From positions 23,098 to 57,960 of the forward strand of contig CAJUIO010000010.1 in the NCBI GenBank assembly GCA_910586025.1: DNA of 34,863 nt, in the 5' to 3' direction. This document shows, piece by piece, positions 24,335 to 31,992 of the stretch. The DNA comes from an uncultured Lachnospiraceae bacterium. GTDB taxonomy: Bacteria; Bacillota; Clostridia; Lachnospirales; Lachnospiraceae. Within the stretch, counting starts at the first letter, position 1. Each line of letters starts with the position of its first letter. Under the pieces are notes generated by a model. The model was given only the letters and a program-made list of their open reading frames with translations, searched no databases and had not been told where the DNA came from. The position numbers were made by a program, and so were the translations under genes.

Positions 24335-25915
24335 CTATTCCGGAGTGGTGAGATAGCTTGTCACCGCATACACGGTCTGACCGTTGTATTCCAGCTGTGA
24401 CCAGCCGTTGTCTCCGATTCCGATCCTTGTCAGAGTCTCGCCCCGGCGGAGCACTCCCACAATCGTGTCCTCTCTTCCGGTTCCCGGCTCTGAGCGCAGA
24501 TTCGTCTCGTCCTTTGCCGTCACCGTGTCATTTACCGGCGTGTAGACCGGTCCCTGGGGCGGCGCCTGCTGTCCCGTATCGTTCATGTCCGTGGTCAGGT
24601 AATTGGTAACGGCATAACAGGTCTGTCCGTTGTAAATCAGCCTGGACCAGCCGTTGTGCCCGATTCCCGTGCGCTGTGCCGTATCCCCGTGCACCAGCTT
24701 TCCCATAATACTTTCGTCATTTACAGTACTTGGCTCTGTCCGAAGATTCGTCTCCTGCTTTGCCGTCACGGTCTCGTCCACCTCTGTAAAGATAATTCCC
24801 ACCTCGGGATCCGCCTCCACGACTTCGGCCGGTGTCTCGTCCTTTGCCAAAGCTTCCTTCGTAAAGCTGAAATAGGCGAGATTCACGTCCGTTTTTTTGG
24901 TAATTCCGTCCACCACGCCCTGACTGGTGTACTGCCACATATCATGACTTCCGCCGTAGGAGGAAGCCTGGGTCTCGGGATAGGGAAGCTCCGGATACTG
25001 AGCCACCCATATCTTGTATTTTCCACTGAGGGCCTGGGTATCCCACTGAGCGCTGCCCTCCAGCTCTCCCTTTGCCGCATAAAACATGGGCGTATAGCCG
25101 CCCTGTGCGATCTCGTCCAGAAAGGCCATTGCCAGATTCGTTCTTGCAGCCGAATCAAGACCATACTGACGGCTGTCAGACGAGAGAAAATCCTCACAAT
25201 TGTAGGCCACCGGATAAGTGATCTTATATTTGGCAATAATATCCTTCGTAAAGGCCGCCTCGGCCTTCGCCTCCTCGGTTGTCACCGCTGAGGAAAAAAA
25301 GTAGGCTCCCAGCATGATTCCCGCCTTTTGGGCTTCCTGGAGATTGTATCTTGCGGTGGGATCCTCGAAGAGCTCGCCCGTGGATTTGGCCCGGTATCCC
25401 ACCCGGATCATGGCAAAGTCAATTCCGGCATTTTTTACCTTCTGCCAGTCCACAGTTCCCTGATACTTGGATACGTCAATCCCCACCGTAATTCCCTCCG
25501 TCTCATCCGGACTGATATTTGCCACATTCACCTCCGCCCCGGCACCTTCCCCGTTACCCGCAGCCAGGGATGCCTGCGGATCCTGGGCATCGTCCAGAGC
25601 GCCCACCGATACCTTCTGATCCTCCCCAACGGAAGCCGGATCTTCGCTTTCTTCCCCGCCATTTTCTTTCTCAGGCTGTGACAGCGCATCCTGCCCTTCC
25701 TCTGCCTCCGCAGCCGAAGACGGTTCTCCCCCTTCCACGGGCTCCGGGAGCTCCTGCGGCGCGCTCTTTGGCTGCTGCTCCACCGAAAGAGCCTCGATCA
25801 CGGCATCCCGCTCCCTTTTGCTCCCGCTCATCGCCAGAGAAAGAATTGCGATGAGAAGCGCGATTCCAAGCACTCCGGCGCCCGCTATAATCAGTAACTG
25901 TATCTTTTTCTTCAT
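24335..25915 (-). CDS. GH25 lysozyme-like cell-wall hydrolase with two SH3b repeats
   Basis: A 526-residue membrane-anchored envelope protein. One N-terminal membrane segment (about 5-29) is followed by an acidic Glu/Ser/Pro-rich linker (about 45-140). The GH25 domain (about 144-350) opens with GIDVSKYQGTVDWQKVK (Asp147). Two C-terminal SH3b-type repeats (about 378-443 and 459-524) share TVTAK.ETNLR.EP and NGWS..YNGQT.YAVT..LTT. GH25 enzymes cleave the MurNAc-GlcNAc bond of peptidoglycan. The usual DxE catalytic motif reads NCE here (Asn239-Cys240-Glu241), so activity may be altered. The start is ATG 25915 after AGGAG. It is first in an operon with the unrecognised protein and the GGDEF protein. 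Confidence 0.92.
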   Translation of the reverse strand: MKKKIQLLIIAGAGVLGIALLIAILSLAMSGSKRERDAVIEALSVEQQPKSAPQELPEPVEGGEPSSAAEAEEGQDALSQPEKENGGEESEDPASVGEDQKVSVGALDDAQDPQASLAAGNGEGAGAEVNVANISPDETEGITVGIDVSKYQGTVDWQKVKNAGIDFAMIRVGYRAKSTGELFEDPTARYNLQEAQKAGIMLGAYFFSSAVTTEEAKAEAAFTKDIIAKYKITYPVAYNCEDFLSSDSRQYGLDSAARTNLAMAFLDEIAQGGYTPMFYAAKGELEGSAQWDTQALSGKYKIWVAQYPELPYPETQASSYGGSHDMWQYTSQGVVDGITKKTDVNLAYFSFTKEALAKDETPAEVVEADPEVGIIFTEVDETVTAKQETNLRTEPSTVNDESIMGKLVHGDTAQRTGIGHNGWSRLIYNGQTCYAVTNYLTTDMNDTGQQAPPQGPVYTPVNDTVTAKDETNLRSEPGTGREDTIVGVLRRGETLTRIGIGDNGWSQLEYNGQTVYAVTSYLTTPE

Positions 25916-25945
25916 TTGCGCGACATACTCCTTTCTGACCCTTCT

Positions 25946-25974
25946 ATTATAATATGGAATCGCATCGATTACCA
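25946..25974 (-). promoter_or_regulatory. Promoter of the GH25 operon
   Basis: Minus strand: weak -35 TGGTAA (25969-25974), 17-base spacer, consensus -10 TATAAT (25946-25951). The leader would be about 24 bases. Confidence 0.6.
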
Positions 25975-26020
25975 TTTATTTTTCAGGCGGAAATCTTTAC
26001 GTTTTCTTAACGGCAATTCA

Positions 26021-26050
26021 TTGCCCCATCCTGCACAAAGAAGGTATAAT
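26021..26050 (+). promoter_or_regulatory. Promoter of the two-component operon
   Basis: TTGCCC (26021-26026), 18-base spacer, TATAAT (26045-26050). The predicted transcript start coincides with the ATG at 26057, so the mRNA could be leaderless. Confidence 0.5.
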
Positions 26051-26056
26051 GACCCT

Positions 26057-27130
26057 ATGAAAAAGAACAGCTTATTAAAAAACATACTGATAACTCTGAT
26101 TATGACCATTGCGGCCACCCTGGCGGCTTTCTGGTTTTTTCGTCATGTGCCGGAAAATCCTGCCAATATCGCCCTGGTGTATATCACGGCCCTGGTTCTC
26201 ACCGCTCGTTTTACCACCGGCTACGTATACGGGCTTCTGGCCTCCCTTGTGGGGGTCATCTGCGTGAACTTCCTGTTCACTTATCCCTATTTTGCCCTGA
26301 ACTTCACGCTCACCGGTTATCCCATCACCTTTCTCTTCATGCTGATCATCTCCCTTTCCATCAGCACCATGACCTCTCAGATCAAGAGACAGGGTGAGAT
26401 TCTGGTGGAACGGGAAAAGCTTCTGATGGAGGCGGAAAAGGAAAAGATGAGAGCCAATCTTCTGCGCAGCATCTCCCACGATCTGCGCACGCCCCTCACC
26501 GGCATCATCGGAAACAGCTCCGCCTATATGGACAACTGCGATATTTTAAACGAGAGGGAAAAGCTGGATCTGGTCAGTCATATTCATGATGATTCCAACT
26601 GGCTGCTGAACATAGTGGAAAACCTCCTCTCCGTCACCAGGATCAACGAAAGCTCCATGAAAATAGCCACCTCGCTGGAATCGGTCGAGGAGGTGGCCGC
26701 AGAAGCCATCAGAAGGCTGCTAAAGAGGATGCCGGAGGCCGTAATCCATGTGCAGGTTCCGGAGGAATACCTTTTGATTCCCATGGATGCCATGCTGATC
26801 GAGCAGGTCATTATCAATCTGCTGGAAAACGCCATTATCCATTCCAAAAGCACGCTCCCTGTGGAACTTGCCGTGACGGATAACGGGAACCATGTGACCT
26901 TTCAGGTGACAGACTATGGAATCGGAATTGCGCCACAGCGCCTGAAAACCATATTTGACGGCTCGCCCTATACCCCGTCTTCCTCCTCCGATGTGTATAA
27001 GGGCATGGGAATCGGGCTCTCCATATGCAAGACCATCATCACCGCCCACAACGGCAGTATCAGTGCTTACAACCGGGAGCACGGCTGTGTATTTACTTTC
27101 ACACTTCCAAAGGAGAATGCAAAGACATGA
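26057..27130 (+). CDS. Sensor histidine kinase, short KdpD-like (DUF4118)
   Basis: A 357-residue membrane kinase. Four close-packed helices (about residues 8-28, 38-55, 58-78 and 88-105) form a DUF4118 domain as in KdpD. A coiled linker leads to HisKA with phospho-acceptor His141 in SISHDLRTPLTG. HATPase_c follows: NLLENAIIHS (N box), DYGIGIA (G1) and GMGIGLSICK (G2). The N-terminal KdpD sensor and USP domains of full-length KdpD (about 900 residues) are absent. No kdpFABC genes are near, so K+ control is only suggested by similarity. The only in-frame ATG fitting the domain start is 26057; AGAAGG lies 12 bases upstream, inside the promoter -10 region. Its stop overlaps the regulator start (ATGA). 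Confidence 0.9.
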   Translation: MKKNSLLKNILITLIMTIAATLAAFWFFRHVPENPANIALVYITALVLTARFTTGYVYGLLASLVGVICVNFLFTYPYFALNFTLTGYPITFLFMLIISLSISTMTSQIKRQGEILVEREKLLMEAEKEKMRANLLRSISHDLRTPLTGIIGNSSAYMDNCDILNEREKLDLVSHIHDDSNWLLNIVENLLSVTRINESSMKIATSLESVEEVAAEAIRRLLKRMPEAVIHVQVPEEYLLIPMDAMLIEQVIINLLENAIIHSKSTLPVELAVTDNGNHVTFQVTDYGIGIAPQRLKTIFDGSPYTPSSSSDVYKGMGIGLSICKTIITAHNGSISAYNREHGCVFTFTLPKENAKT

Positions 27131-27831
27131 TACCAAAATCCACGATTCTTTTGATCGAAGACGAAGAAAATATCCGTTCCTTTATCGCCACCACACTGAA
27201 AAATCAGAATTACAAGATTATCACCGCCTCCTCCGGTACGGAAGGCCTTCATCTGTGCGCCTCCCTGTGCCCGGATCTGGTTCTTCTGGATCTGGGACTG
27301 CCCGACATGGACGGCATGACAGTGATCAAAAAATTAAGGGAGTGGAACTCCACTCCCATCATTGTCATCTCCGCAAGAAGCCACGAGCAGGAAAAGGCAA
27401 AGGCCCTGGACGGCGGTGCCGACGATTATATCACCAAGCCCTTTGGCACCGTTGAGCTGCTTGCCAGAATCCGCACCTCTCTGCGCCACAGCAGCCAGTT
27501 AAGCGCCGGAATACACAGCAACGCTCCCGTTTACCGCCACGGGGATCTGACCGTTAATTTTGAAAAGCATCTGGTCACTCTCTCCGGAGCCATGGTGCAT
27601 CTGACACAGATCGAATTCAAGCTCCTCGGACTGCTTGCCCGAAACAGCGGCAAGGTACTCACCTATTCCTATATCATGGAAAAGATATGGGGCCCCTATG
27701 TGGATAACAACAACCAGATCCTGCGGGTGAATATGGCCAACATCCGCCGCAAAATCGAGAAGAACCCGGCCGCTCCGGAGCATGTCTTTACAGAGATCGG
27801 CATCGGCTACCGCATGGCGGAATCCGAGTAA
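27127..27831 (+). CDS. Response regulator, KdpE-like (OmpR family)
   Basis: A 234-residue DNA-binding response regulator. The receiver domain has the acidic pair Glu11-Asp12 (LIEDEEN), phospho-acceptor Asp55 in LVLLDLGLPDMDG, and the conserved Lys in YITKPFG. The C-terminal winged helix (about 135-230) contains LTQIEFKLLGLLARNSGKVL and VNMANIRRKIEKNP, matching KdpE. It overlaps the kinase gene by four bases, so the pair is coupled. Target genes cannot be told; no kdp transporter is in the window. A weak AT-rich inverted repeat (TATATCTG/CAGATATA) follows the stop, but no convincing terminator does. Confidence 0.93.
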   Translation: MIPKSTILLIEDEENIRSFIATTLKNQNYKIITASSGTEGLHLCASLCPDLVLLDLGLPDMDGMTVIKKLREWNSTPIIVISARSHEQEKAKALDGGADDYITKPFGTVELLARIRTSLRHSSQLSAGIHSNAPVYRHGDLTVNFEKHLVTLSGAMVHLTQIEFKLLGLLARNSGKVLTYSYIMEKIWGPYVDNNNQILRVNMANIRRKIEKNPAAPEHVFTEIGIGYRMAESE

Positions 27832-27926
27832 GGCGCCGGTTCCATATATCTGTCCAGAGCCCATACCAGATATAAAGGCAGACTGCAGGTGAGAGTTTGT
27901 CCTGTGGGAAAGTCTCAAACAAAACT

Positions 27927-28274
27927 TTAACATAAAATTGCCTGTTTTTGCCTGTCTGTTAAAAATGAGTTTAAGACAATATCTCCTTTTTGCTTCAAAT
28001 AATAATTAGCCTTTTCCTCAATTTCTTTTGAAACCTGTATATAACAATTTGAATTTAAGACAATCTTTCCATTATTGTCCACATCAAATTCAACAAAGCG
28101 ATATTTATCCATACCAGATTTCAATGCCAAATCCACAATAGTTTTTTTTCCACCCAAAGACGGAGAGAACTCTATTTCAGATAAATATGCACTTAATCTG
28201 ATTTCATAGTCCAGAATCGTAATAATACCTATGTATTCCGGATCGGATATAGAGTGAAACGAATACTTTTCCAT
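27927..28274 (-). CDS. rnlB: RnlB-like antitoxin
   Basis: A 115-residue protein resembling the RnlB antitoxin family (E. coli RnlB is about 123 residues). It has the opening pattern YIGIITILDYEIRLSAYLSE, then FSPSLGGKKTIVDLALKSG and RFVEFDVDNNGKIV. RnlB neutralises the RnlA endoribonuclease, and in E. coli this needs RNase HI. GGAGGGGAGAGG precedes the ATG at 28274. It starts 31 bases after the toxin-like gene, the same toxin-then-antitoxin order as E. coli rnlAB. It is AT-rich and converges with the response regulator gene. The family call rests on recalled similarity plus the HEPN/RNase H partner; other antitoxin families are less likely. Confidence 0.75.
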   Translation of the reverse strand: MEKYSFHSISDPEYIGIITILDYEIRLSAYLSEIEFSPSLGGKKTIVDLALKSGMDKYRFVEFDVDNNGKIVLNSNCYIQVSKEIEEKANYYLKQKGDIVLNSFLTDRQKQAILC

Positions 28275-28305
28275 ACCTCTCCCCTCCTTCTTCTAATTTT
28301 ACATG

Positions 28306-29790
28306 TTAATACAGAGTATAATATTTGTTTACCAACGTCAACCCTTTCAACAAATACTCTCTGGCATCATCCATACTTGTTATGACTGCTGTATCATAAT
28401 CATCTGCTGACCAGTGAGAATATTGATGCCTGACACCATGGTACTCATTATATAGATCATTTAAAAGGTCCGCCTGTACGGCTGTCAATCTATTTATGTT
28501 ATCTGACGAGCATTCATATCTGCCGCTATTGTTCTTTTTAAAATATCCAAATTTATTTTTCCCATTTTTATCACAAGTATTCAGTTCCATCTTATCGCCC
28601 AGTATTTTGTGGAGATAATATTCATAAGCTCTGAAAATCGGAGTAATCAAAGAGGTATAATCTGGCATATACCCTGTCAGCATTGTATTATATACCGCTG
28701 CCAATAAATTGTTATAATGTTTTTCGCTTCTCTTATCGTTATAGTTTGGGAGCAGCTCTTCAAACTTAATTTCAACCTCGTTTTGCGATATTGCCAACAC
28801 ATGTACATGGTTTAGAGTTTCAATCACCTTCTGACCATTTTTCATCAGTTCAATTGCCAGCGAAATAATCTTCTGGAACAGCACCGACTGTTTCCCCTGC
28901 ACATAAGAGCGACTGTTGGAATAGCAGTTTATAACAACTCGGTTTTTGGTGTTCGATATAACTAAACGTTGTCTATTTCCATTTACTGTAGCACAACTAA
29001 CATTTATTATCTCATTTGTTCCGCCTGTCAATTCTTCATTTTCACCATTTATAAGGTTAATAACCGCTATCCAAGCATCCGCAGAAAATCCTACGAAATA
29101 AATTGATCCATCGTCATAGGTTTTATACCCTTTTTCCAGCAATGAATTTTTTGCTAAAGTATCTGCCGCTTCATTGTATTCTATTCCGGAATGTGCTGGG
29201 ACTTTTACAAACTCAATCGAAATATAAGCCCGTTTCTCTTTTATAAAAGTAACATATTGTCGGGTCAAATCTTTTTTCGCCCTCCAAGTGCCATCTGCCC
29301 ATTTTCCAATCCCGTCATAGTCATGATATATTATAATTTTCCTTTTATTATATGCAACAGCCCACTTAATCGCTTCCTTGACACCCTCTAATTCCGCTGC
29401 CACATTTCGGAATTCAATAAATTCCGGGCTTAATGTTTTGGTAAACGCTTTATATAACGGTGTCTGTATTCCTTTATCGTCTATCAATATAACCCCAAAC
29501 CCCGCCTTTTCCTCTAACGGATTATAACTCCCGTCCACAAATGCAATCACCTCATCGCCCTTTAACTCCATAAGACTTTGATCCACCTGCTGATTAATGG
29601 AATCCACTGTTTCATCTTTTTCTGTTATTTCGTCTTCACTTACTATGTACTTTTCTGCATCCGCCATTGTAGCAAACGATTTATACTTTGCACCAGACAC
29701 TCCTTTTATTTGTAGCTCACATTCAGCCCAAGTTTCATATATCCCCGGCTTAATTCCTATTTTTACTGCAAAGTACTTTTTCTTTGCCAT
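28306..29790 (-). CDS. Viroplasmin-RNase HI-RnlA fusion, probable HEPN toxin
   Basis: A 494-residue three-part protein. Residues 1-50 form a caulimovirus viroplasmin/RNase H1 N-terminal domain (YFAVKIGIKPGIYETWAECE), which binds RNA/DNA hybrids in eukaryotic RNase H1. Residues about 80-220 are RNase HI with the catalytic set Asp86 (FVDGSYN), Glu133 (NVAAELEGV), Asp157 (IYHDYDG) and Asp210 (NEAAD), plus His200 in VPAHSG. Residues about 230-494 match the RnlA layout, ending in a HEPN-like domain with Arg387/Glu390 (FRAYEYYLHK) and the RxxxxH motif Arg454-His459 (GVRHQYSHW). E. coli RnlA cleaves mRNA and blocks phage T4 lacking Dmd. The start 29790 follows AAGGAGAGG. It lies 11 bases after the HTH gene and is followed by RnlB. 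Confidence 0.82.
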   Translation of the reverse strand: MAKKKYFAVKIGIKPGIYETWAECELQIKGVSGAKYKSFATMADAEKYIVSEDEITEKDETVDSINQQVDQSLMELKGDEVIAFVDGSYNPLEEKAGFGVILIDDKGIQTPLYKAFTKTLSPEFIEFRNVAAELEGVKEAIKWAVAYNKRKIIIYHDYDGIGKWADGTWRAKKDLTRQYVTFIKEKRAYISIEFVKVPAHSGIEYNEAADTLAKNSLLEKGYKTYDDGSIYFVGFSADAWIAVINLINGENEELTGGTNEIINVSCATVNGNRQRLVISNTKNRVVINCYSNSRSYVQGKQSVLFQKIISLAIELMKNGQKVIETLNHVHVLAISQNEVEIKFEELLPNYNDKRSEKHYNNLLAAVYNTMLTGYMPDYTSLITPIFRAYEYYLHKILGDKMELNTCDKNGKNKFGYFKKNNSGRYECSSDNINRLTAVQADLLNDLYNEYHGVRHQYSHWSADDYDTAVITSMDDAREYLLKGLTLVNKYYTLY

Positions 29791-29801
29791 AACCTCTCCT
29801 T

Positions 29802-30005
29802 TCATTTTCGAATCCGCAAAGTTCCTTTTTCCTCTTCAATACATATCTTGTACTTCATTAGGCGTAAGAGATACTCCGGCATTCTTCTATTACCCAACTC
29901 CCATTCTTGCACTGTCCGGTATGGTATCTCAAAATATTCCGCAAACTCCTTGCGATTCATCCCTGTTCTTTTACGCAAATCAACTAAAACATTTCCTGAT
30001 TCCAT
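29802..30005 (-). CDS. Small HTH (XRE/Cro-type) regulator
   Basis: A 67-residue protein that is almost entirely one helix-turn-helix domain: LVDLRKRTGMNRKEFAEYFE, then IPYRTVQEWELGNRRMPEYL. These are the usual recognition features of XRE-family regulators. It is first in the cassette, directly behind the promoter, and its stop lies 11 bases before the fusion toxin start. It most likely autoregulates the operon, since a perfect inverted repeat covers the promoter -35. A third protein of this kind is not part of E. coli rnlAB. The ATG at 30005 is the only start that leaves the domain intact. Confidence 0.88.
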   Translation of the reverse strand: MESGNVLVDLRKRTGMNRKEFAEYFEIPYRTVQEWELGNRRMPEYLLRLMKYKICIEEEKGTLRIRK

Positions 30006-30039
30006 AGTCTTTTATCCCATTTCTTCCAACTTGTTCTCT

Positions 30040-30068
30040 ATAATACCATACTCATTGCGTATAATCAA
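30040..30068 (-). promoter_or_regulatory. Promoter of the toxin-antitoxin cassette
   Basis: Minus strand: TTGATT (30063-30068), 17-base spacer, TATTAT (30040-30045). The leader to the HTH gene is about 28 bases. Confidence 0.7.
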
Positions 30069-30080
30069 TTCCTATTATAC
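30059..30080. promoter_or_regulatory. Candidate operator, perfect inverted repeat
   Basis: GTATAAT (30059-30065), eight bases, ATTATAC (30074-30080). The arms are perfect and one overlaps the -35 box of the cassette promoter. It suits a dimeric HTH repressor such as the one encoded just downstream. Binding is inference. Confidence 0.55.
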
Positions 30081-30147
30081 TTCTCAAACTTCACACCTAA
30101 AGCGCATAATGCTGCTTTTCCTGTGAACTTTTACATTTTCGAGCGGA

Positions 30148-30984
30148 TTATGTCTCCTCGTACAGGCTTCGAAGCAGCTCGATCTCCTTCTGGTATCCCG
30201 GAAGCTCGTTCGGCGTTTCCAGATAGAAGGGGAGCTTCCTGAGCCTGCTGTCGTTGATGATCCGCTTCATGGCCTCAAGACCGATATTTCCTTCCCCGAT
30301 TTTGGCATGCCTGTCCTTGTGACTGCCAAGGCTGTTAAGACTGTCATTAAGATGCACGGCCCGCAGCCTCTCAAGCCCCAGAATACGGTCAAACTCATTC
30401 AGAACGGCATCCAGCCCATTCACAATATCATACCCGCCGTCAAAAACATGGCAGGTATCCAGACACACTCCCAGACGGTCCTTTCTCTCCACCCTGTCTA
30501 TGATGTTGCGAAGCTCCTCAAAGCTCCTGCCCACCTCGGAGCCCTTTCCCGCCATGGTCTCAAGCAGGACCGTGGTGGAAAATTCCTCCTCAAAAAGACG
30601 GTTTAAGTGCTCCGCAATCAGCTCGATTCCCAGGTCGGCTCCCTGGGCAACGTGGCTTCCCGGATGGAAATTGTACATGGCATCCGGAAGATGCTCCAGT
30701 CTCCTCAGGTCATCCTGCATGGTATCAAACGCAAAACGGCGCAGTCCCTCGTCCTTCGATGCCGCATTCAGCGTGTAGGGGGCATGCGCCAAAATCTTCG
30801 CAATTCCGTGTTCTCCGGCAAAAGCCAGATATTTTTCCACATCCACCGGATCCAGAGCCTTTGCCCTTCCCCCTCTGGGATTTCTGGTAAAAAACTGGAA
30901 CGTGTTCGCCCCGATCTTTACCGCCTCCTTCCCCATGGCAAGATAGCCCTTGGAGGAGGAGAGGTGACATCCTATTCGCAGCAT
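30148..30984 (-). CDS. nfo: Deoxyribonuclease IV (AP endonuclease, endonuclease IV)
   Basis: A 278-residue TIM-barrel, three-zinc AP endonuclease that incises DNA at abasic sites in base-excision repair. It starts MLRIGCHLSSSKG. Zinc-ligand motifs in order are HAPYTLN, NFHPGSH, LLETMAGKG, CLDTCHVFDGGYD, VHLNDS and KDRHAKIGEGNIG, all intact. Length fits the family. The start 30984 follows GGGAGG; the frame runs back to 31074 into the lipoprotein gene without a ribosome site. It lies 37 bases after the lipoprotein gene; no convincing separate promoter is seen, so it may be co-transcribed. Confidence 0.97.
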   Translation of the reverse strand: MLRIGCHLSSSKGYLAMGKEAVKIGANTFQFFTRNPRGGRAKALDPVDVEKYLAFAGEHGIAKILAHAPYTLNAASKDEGLRRFAFDTMQDDLRRLEHLPDAMYNFHPGSHVAQGADLGIELIAEHLNRLFEEEFSTTVLLETMAGKGSEVGRSFEELRNIIDRVERKDRLGVCLDTCHVFDGGYDIVNGLDAVLNEFDRILGLERLRAVHLNDSLNSLGSHKDRHAKIGEGNIGLEAMKRIINDSRLRKLPFYLETPNELPGYQKEIELLRSLYEET

Positions 30985-31021
30985 ATTGTACCTCCCTCTA
31001 TTATCAAAGTTTTTATCATAC

Positions 31022-31921
31022 CTATTCGCAAATGCATTGCGGACACATATCGCCAGCCAAAAAGGACAAAACAAAATTGTCCGTCATACCCTGCGATGCC
31101 TCGCCTGCGCTTTTGGCTCTCTCGTCAGCATTTTCAGCAATCGGGATTTCATAAGCCTTTTTCTCCAGGTACTCCCAATGCTCATTACCAACAGGTTCAA
31201 AGGATGTCCATGCCACTTTAAGCCGGTTTTCAGATATATAAAATTTAACACGGGTTTTAACTCCGTCACTTGTATCAATATCAGGTTCCGCTACATAATC
31301 AAAGGTATAAACCGTGTGTTTCTGCGCCCAGTCCGAAGTATCCCGGCAATAAATTGTCGCATTTTCCGCAGGTATTTTTATCAATCCGAACAGCTTCTCG
31401 CTTTCTTGTTTTCCAGGAAGATAGAAATAGCATCGTGTTCCAAATGAGGTGATGTAAAATTCATTTTCTCCTGCCTTGGCCTGAAACAGCAGCTCTCCAT
31501 CACTCAAATCAATCAAAAGCAGATCACTTTCTTTCAGCCAGCCTTCCACATAGCCATTGTGATGAGGAGCCGTCCAATGCTCCGAACAGACCCAGGTTTT
31601 ACCATCTTCCCGTACACTCCCGCGCATCGCTTTGCTTCCCACGTCGGGATAACTATACAATACCGAACCGTTCTCATTCAGGATATGTATATCGTATTCA
31701 TAGGTTTTCTCGTAATCATCCGCTTTTTCCCACTGCAGACAGCAGGAGCTTCCCTCAATGGGGGATTTTTCATCATAAGCATAGGAATCCCTGCTATAGC
31801 CGGATGGATATATTACTTCATATTCTGTCGCACCTGCCGCCGGATTACAACCGGTCAGTAACAGAACAAATATTGTTGCACAGCTTAAAGAAAAAATGCG
31901 GCGCACTATTTTTCCTTTCAT
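31022..31921 (-). CDS. Lipoprotein of unknown function
   Basis: A 299-residue exported lipoprotein. A basic N-terminus (KGKIVRR) and hydrophobic segment lead to a lipobox LLTGC with Cys25. The mature part is mostly beta-type and rich in Tyr, Trp and acidic residues; no known domain was recognised. The C-terminal tail is odd, with the last stretch FVLSFLAGDMCPQCICE containing three cysteines. The start ATG at 31921 is preceded by a purine-rich AAAAGGAGAGCGGGA stretch. Its promoter lies about 135 bases upstream, and a complete terminator hairpin sits in the leader. Secretion and lipidation are well supported; function is not. Confidence 0.8.
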   Translation of the reverse strand: MKGKIVRRIFSLSCATIFVLLLTGCNPAAGATEYEVIYPSGYSRDSYAYDEKSPIEGSSCCLQWEKADDYEKTYEYDIHILNENGSVLYSYPDVGSKAMRGSVREDGKTWVCSEHWTAPHHNGYVEGWLKESDLLLIDLSDGELLFQAKAGENEFYITSFGTRCYFYLPGKQESEKLFGLIKIPAENATIYCRDTSDWAQKHTVYTFDYVAEPDIDTSDGVKTRVKFYISENRLKVAWTSFEPVGNEHWEYLEKKAYEIPIAENADERAKSAGEASQGMTDNFVLSFLAGDMCPQCICE

Positions 31922-31992
31922 ATCTGTCCCGCTCTCCTTTTCATGCCGCCTGTCTCAATCTCATCATCCAATGAAGCGGATTCAGCCTCCTT

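Noticed and set aside
27845..27874. TATATCTG/CAGATATA inverted repeat after the response regulator as a terminator
   Set aside because: The stem is AT-rich with a 14-base loop and no T-run on either strand, too weak to call.
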